NCBI GenBank assembly: GCA_019634975.1
Contig: JAHCAI010000001.1
Span: forward strand, 186,001 to 250,000
Origin: Burkholderiales bacterium
GTDB lineage: Bacteria > Pseudomonadota > Gammaproteobacteria > Burkholderiales > SG8-41
DNA: 64,000 nucleotides
Reading direction: 5' to 3'
Positions 62,952 to 64,000 of this stretch are shown one piece after another. A model generated the notes under the pieces. The model was not told the DNA's origin and made no database searches. It was given only the letters and a program-made list of their open reading frames with translations. The first letter of the stretch is position 1. The number at the start of each line of letters is the position of its first letter. A program made the position numbers and the translations under genes.

Positions 62952-64000
62952 TTACCGCTTCTGCACCGCCAGTGCCAGCAGCTCCTGCACCGAATGGTTT
63001 TCGATGTCGAGCGCGACTTTGGCAATGGCGTCGACCGGGGCGGCGGGCAGGATGCCGCGGATTTTCTCGGTGACGCCGGCGGCATCGACCGGGTTGTCGA
63101 TGGAGCCGGTGGGGTTGAGTATGTCCTCGCGCACCCACTGGCCGTCCTTTTCCGCGGCGACCCAGCCGGCGAAGTGCTTCGGGTACAGCTTGTCGAGCCC
63201 GGGGTCATGCTCGCAGTCGAGCTGCGCGGCCAGCTTGACCAGCGCCGGATCGGACATGCGCTCGGCGGTGAACTGCGGCGGCAGCACCTGGCCGTCGACC
63301 AGCGCCGCGGCGATCACGTAACGCAGGCTCATCTGGGCGTTCAATGCGCTGCCCGGCGCATAGTCGAAGCCGCACTGGACGTCGACGACGTTGGACAGCC
63401 CCACCTTGACGCGGCGATTCATGTCCCAGGGCGCGCCGATCTTCCTGCGCACCGCCAGCGCGGCGTCGATGTAGGCATGGGTGCTGCCGCAGCAGGAATA
63501 GGGCTTGATCGAATTCTTTTCGGTGTGCCAGACGCGCCCGAGGTCGCGGGTCAGCTGCCCGACATCAGGGTCATCCGAATGGGCCTTCAGCACGCCGCCA
63601 TCCTCGTACTCGTAGATCTGCGTCGGACCGGTGTAGCCCATCGCCGCCAGTTCCGCGGCGAGCACCCCGGAGTGCACTGCCTTGCCGGCGTGGAAGCGCT
63701 TGCTCATGGTGCCGTCGGCATTGAAGGCCCAGGTGCCGGCGCCCTGGGTGCCGGCGAGGCCGAGGGCCCAGGCCGTGCGCTCAGCGTCGAGTTTCAGCAG
63801 CGAGGCGCAGGCGGCCGCCGCGGCGAAGGGACCGTAGATGCCGGTGATGTGCCAGCCGCGCAGGCGTGTCGCCGAGGGGTTCGAGGCGAGGCTGGAGCGG
63901 ATCATGGTTTCGTAACCCGCGGCGATGGCGGTGACCACGGCCTTGCCGTCGGAGCCCAGCTTCTCCGCCATCGCCAGCGCCGAGGGCACCGCGATCGCGC
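62952..64000 (-). CDS. MmgE/PrpD family protein, C-terminal part
   Basis: The open frame continues past the right edge, so the N-terminus is missing. The 349 visible residues match MmgE/PrpD: AIAVPSALAMAEKLGSDGKAVVTAIAAGYETMIR, LRGWHITGIYGPFAAAAACASLLKLDAERTAWALGLAGTQGAG, KRFHAGKAVHSGVLAAELAAMGYTGP, SIKPYSCCGSTHAYIDAALAVR, and a C-terminal domain. Family members include 2-methylcitrate dehydratase and related cofactor-free dehydratases/decarboxylases. The adjacent PanE-like and Bug genes fit an organic-acid pathway. Confidence 0.88.
   Translation of the reverse strand, partial: AIAVPSALAMAEKLGSDGKAVVTAIAAGYETMIRSSLASNPSATRLRGWHITGIYGPFAAAAACASLLKLDAERTAWALGLAGTQGAGTWAFNADGTMSKRFHAGKAVHSGVLAAELAAMGYTGPTQIYEYEDGGVLKAHSDDPDVGQLTRDLGRVWHTEKNSIKPYSCCGSTHAYIDAALAVRRKIGAPWDMNRRVKVGLSNVVDVQCGFDYAPGSALNAQMSLRYVIAAALVDGQVLPPQFTAERMSDPALVKLAAQLDCEHDPGLDKLYPKHFAGWVAAEKDGQWVREDILNPTGSIDNPVDAAGVTEKIRGILPAAPVDAIAKVALDIENHSVQELLALAVQKR

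Overview
The window looks like the chromosome of a GC-rich betaproteobacterium, probably Burkholderiales. The native DNA is strongly GC-rich. It carries six Bug-type (tripartite tricarboxylate transporter, TTT) solute-binding genes and several catabolic clusters of the kind common in that order. Many spacers hold short palindromic repeats typical of such genomes. I saw no rRNA, no intact tRNA and no CRISPR array. All family calls are from reading the sequence; no database search was run.

Region 1 (1-1.5 kb) is native: the 5' end of a Bug receptor gene and a zinc-independent quinone reductase/MDR gene. Region 2 (1.6-18.5 kb) is visibly lower in GC and holds one eight-gene operon whose genes nearly all overlap. 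The order is small HTH protein, N6-adenine methylase, AAA ATPase, Toprim-like partner, HsdS-like specificity subunit, giant NERD/kinase/P-loop protein, cysteine-bearing unknown, and an 1852-residue HerA-like ATPase. This order matches the methylation-associated defence system (MADS, mad1-mad8) and appears intact. Three helically phased repeats surround its -10 box. A DUF429 gene, a NERD-SF1 helicase gene and a hipBA-type toxin-antitoxin pair with four operator palindromes follow (18.6-23 kb), so the defence island runs to about 23 kb.

Region 3 (23.5-35 kb) is mixed: a Bug receptor, a short FimV-like protein, a FMN alpha-hydroxyacid oxidase facing a degenerate AroQ-like protein, an old-yellow-enzyme homologue, an intact RelE/HigB-type toxin-antitoxin pair, a decayed second pair, a DUF993 protein, a His-rich secreted protein and a metalloprotease/P-loop kinase pair. 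Region 4 (35.9-38.9 kb) is a second accessory patch: an IS1595-type transposase, four small genes including a DUF5343 protein, a double hairpin that may be a structured RNA, and a shortened tRNA-like sequence.

Region 5 (39-51 kb) is a catabolic block. A GntR/FCD regulator diverges from a substrate-binding protein, two creatinase-like M24 proteins that have lost metal ligands, a complete 2-oxoacid dehydrogenase E1alpha/E1beta/E2 set, a 3-hydroxyisobutyrate dehydrogenase-like enzyme, a Bug receptor and an ATP-grasp ligase. Region 6 (51-64 kb) has a LeuC/LeuD-like hydro-lyase with a GNAT gene, a secondary alcohol dehydrogenase, a cysteine desulfurase, three more Bug receptors, DoxX, PH-domain and cupin proteins, a PanE-like reductase and the start of an MmgE/PrpD gene.

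Several repeat families thread the native DNA. The most striking is an AT-rich motif (core CAATAAAAACAAATA) found about seven times between genes; in one case it supplies the stop codon of the upstream gene.
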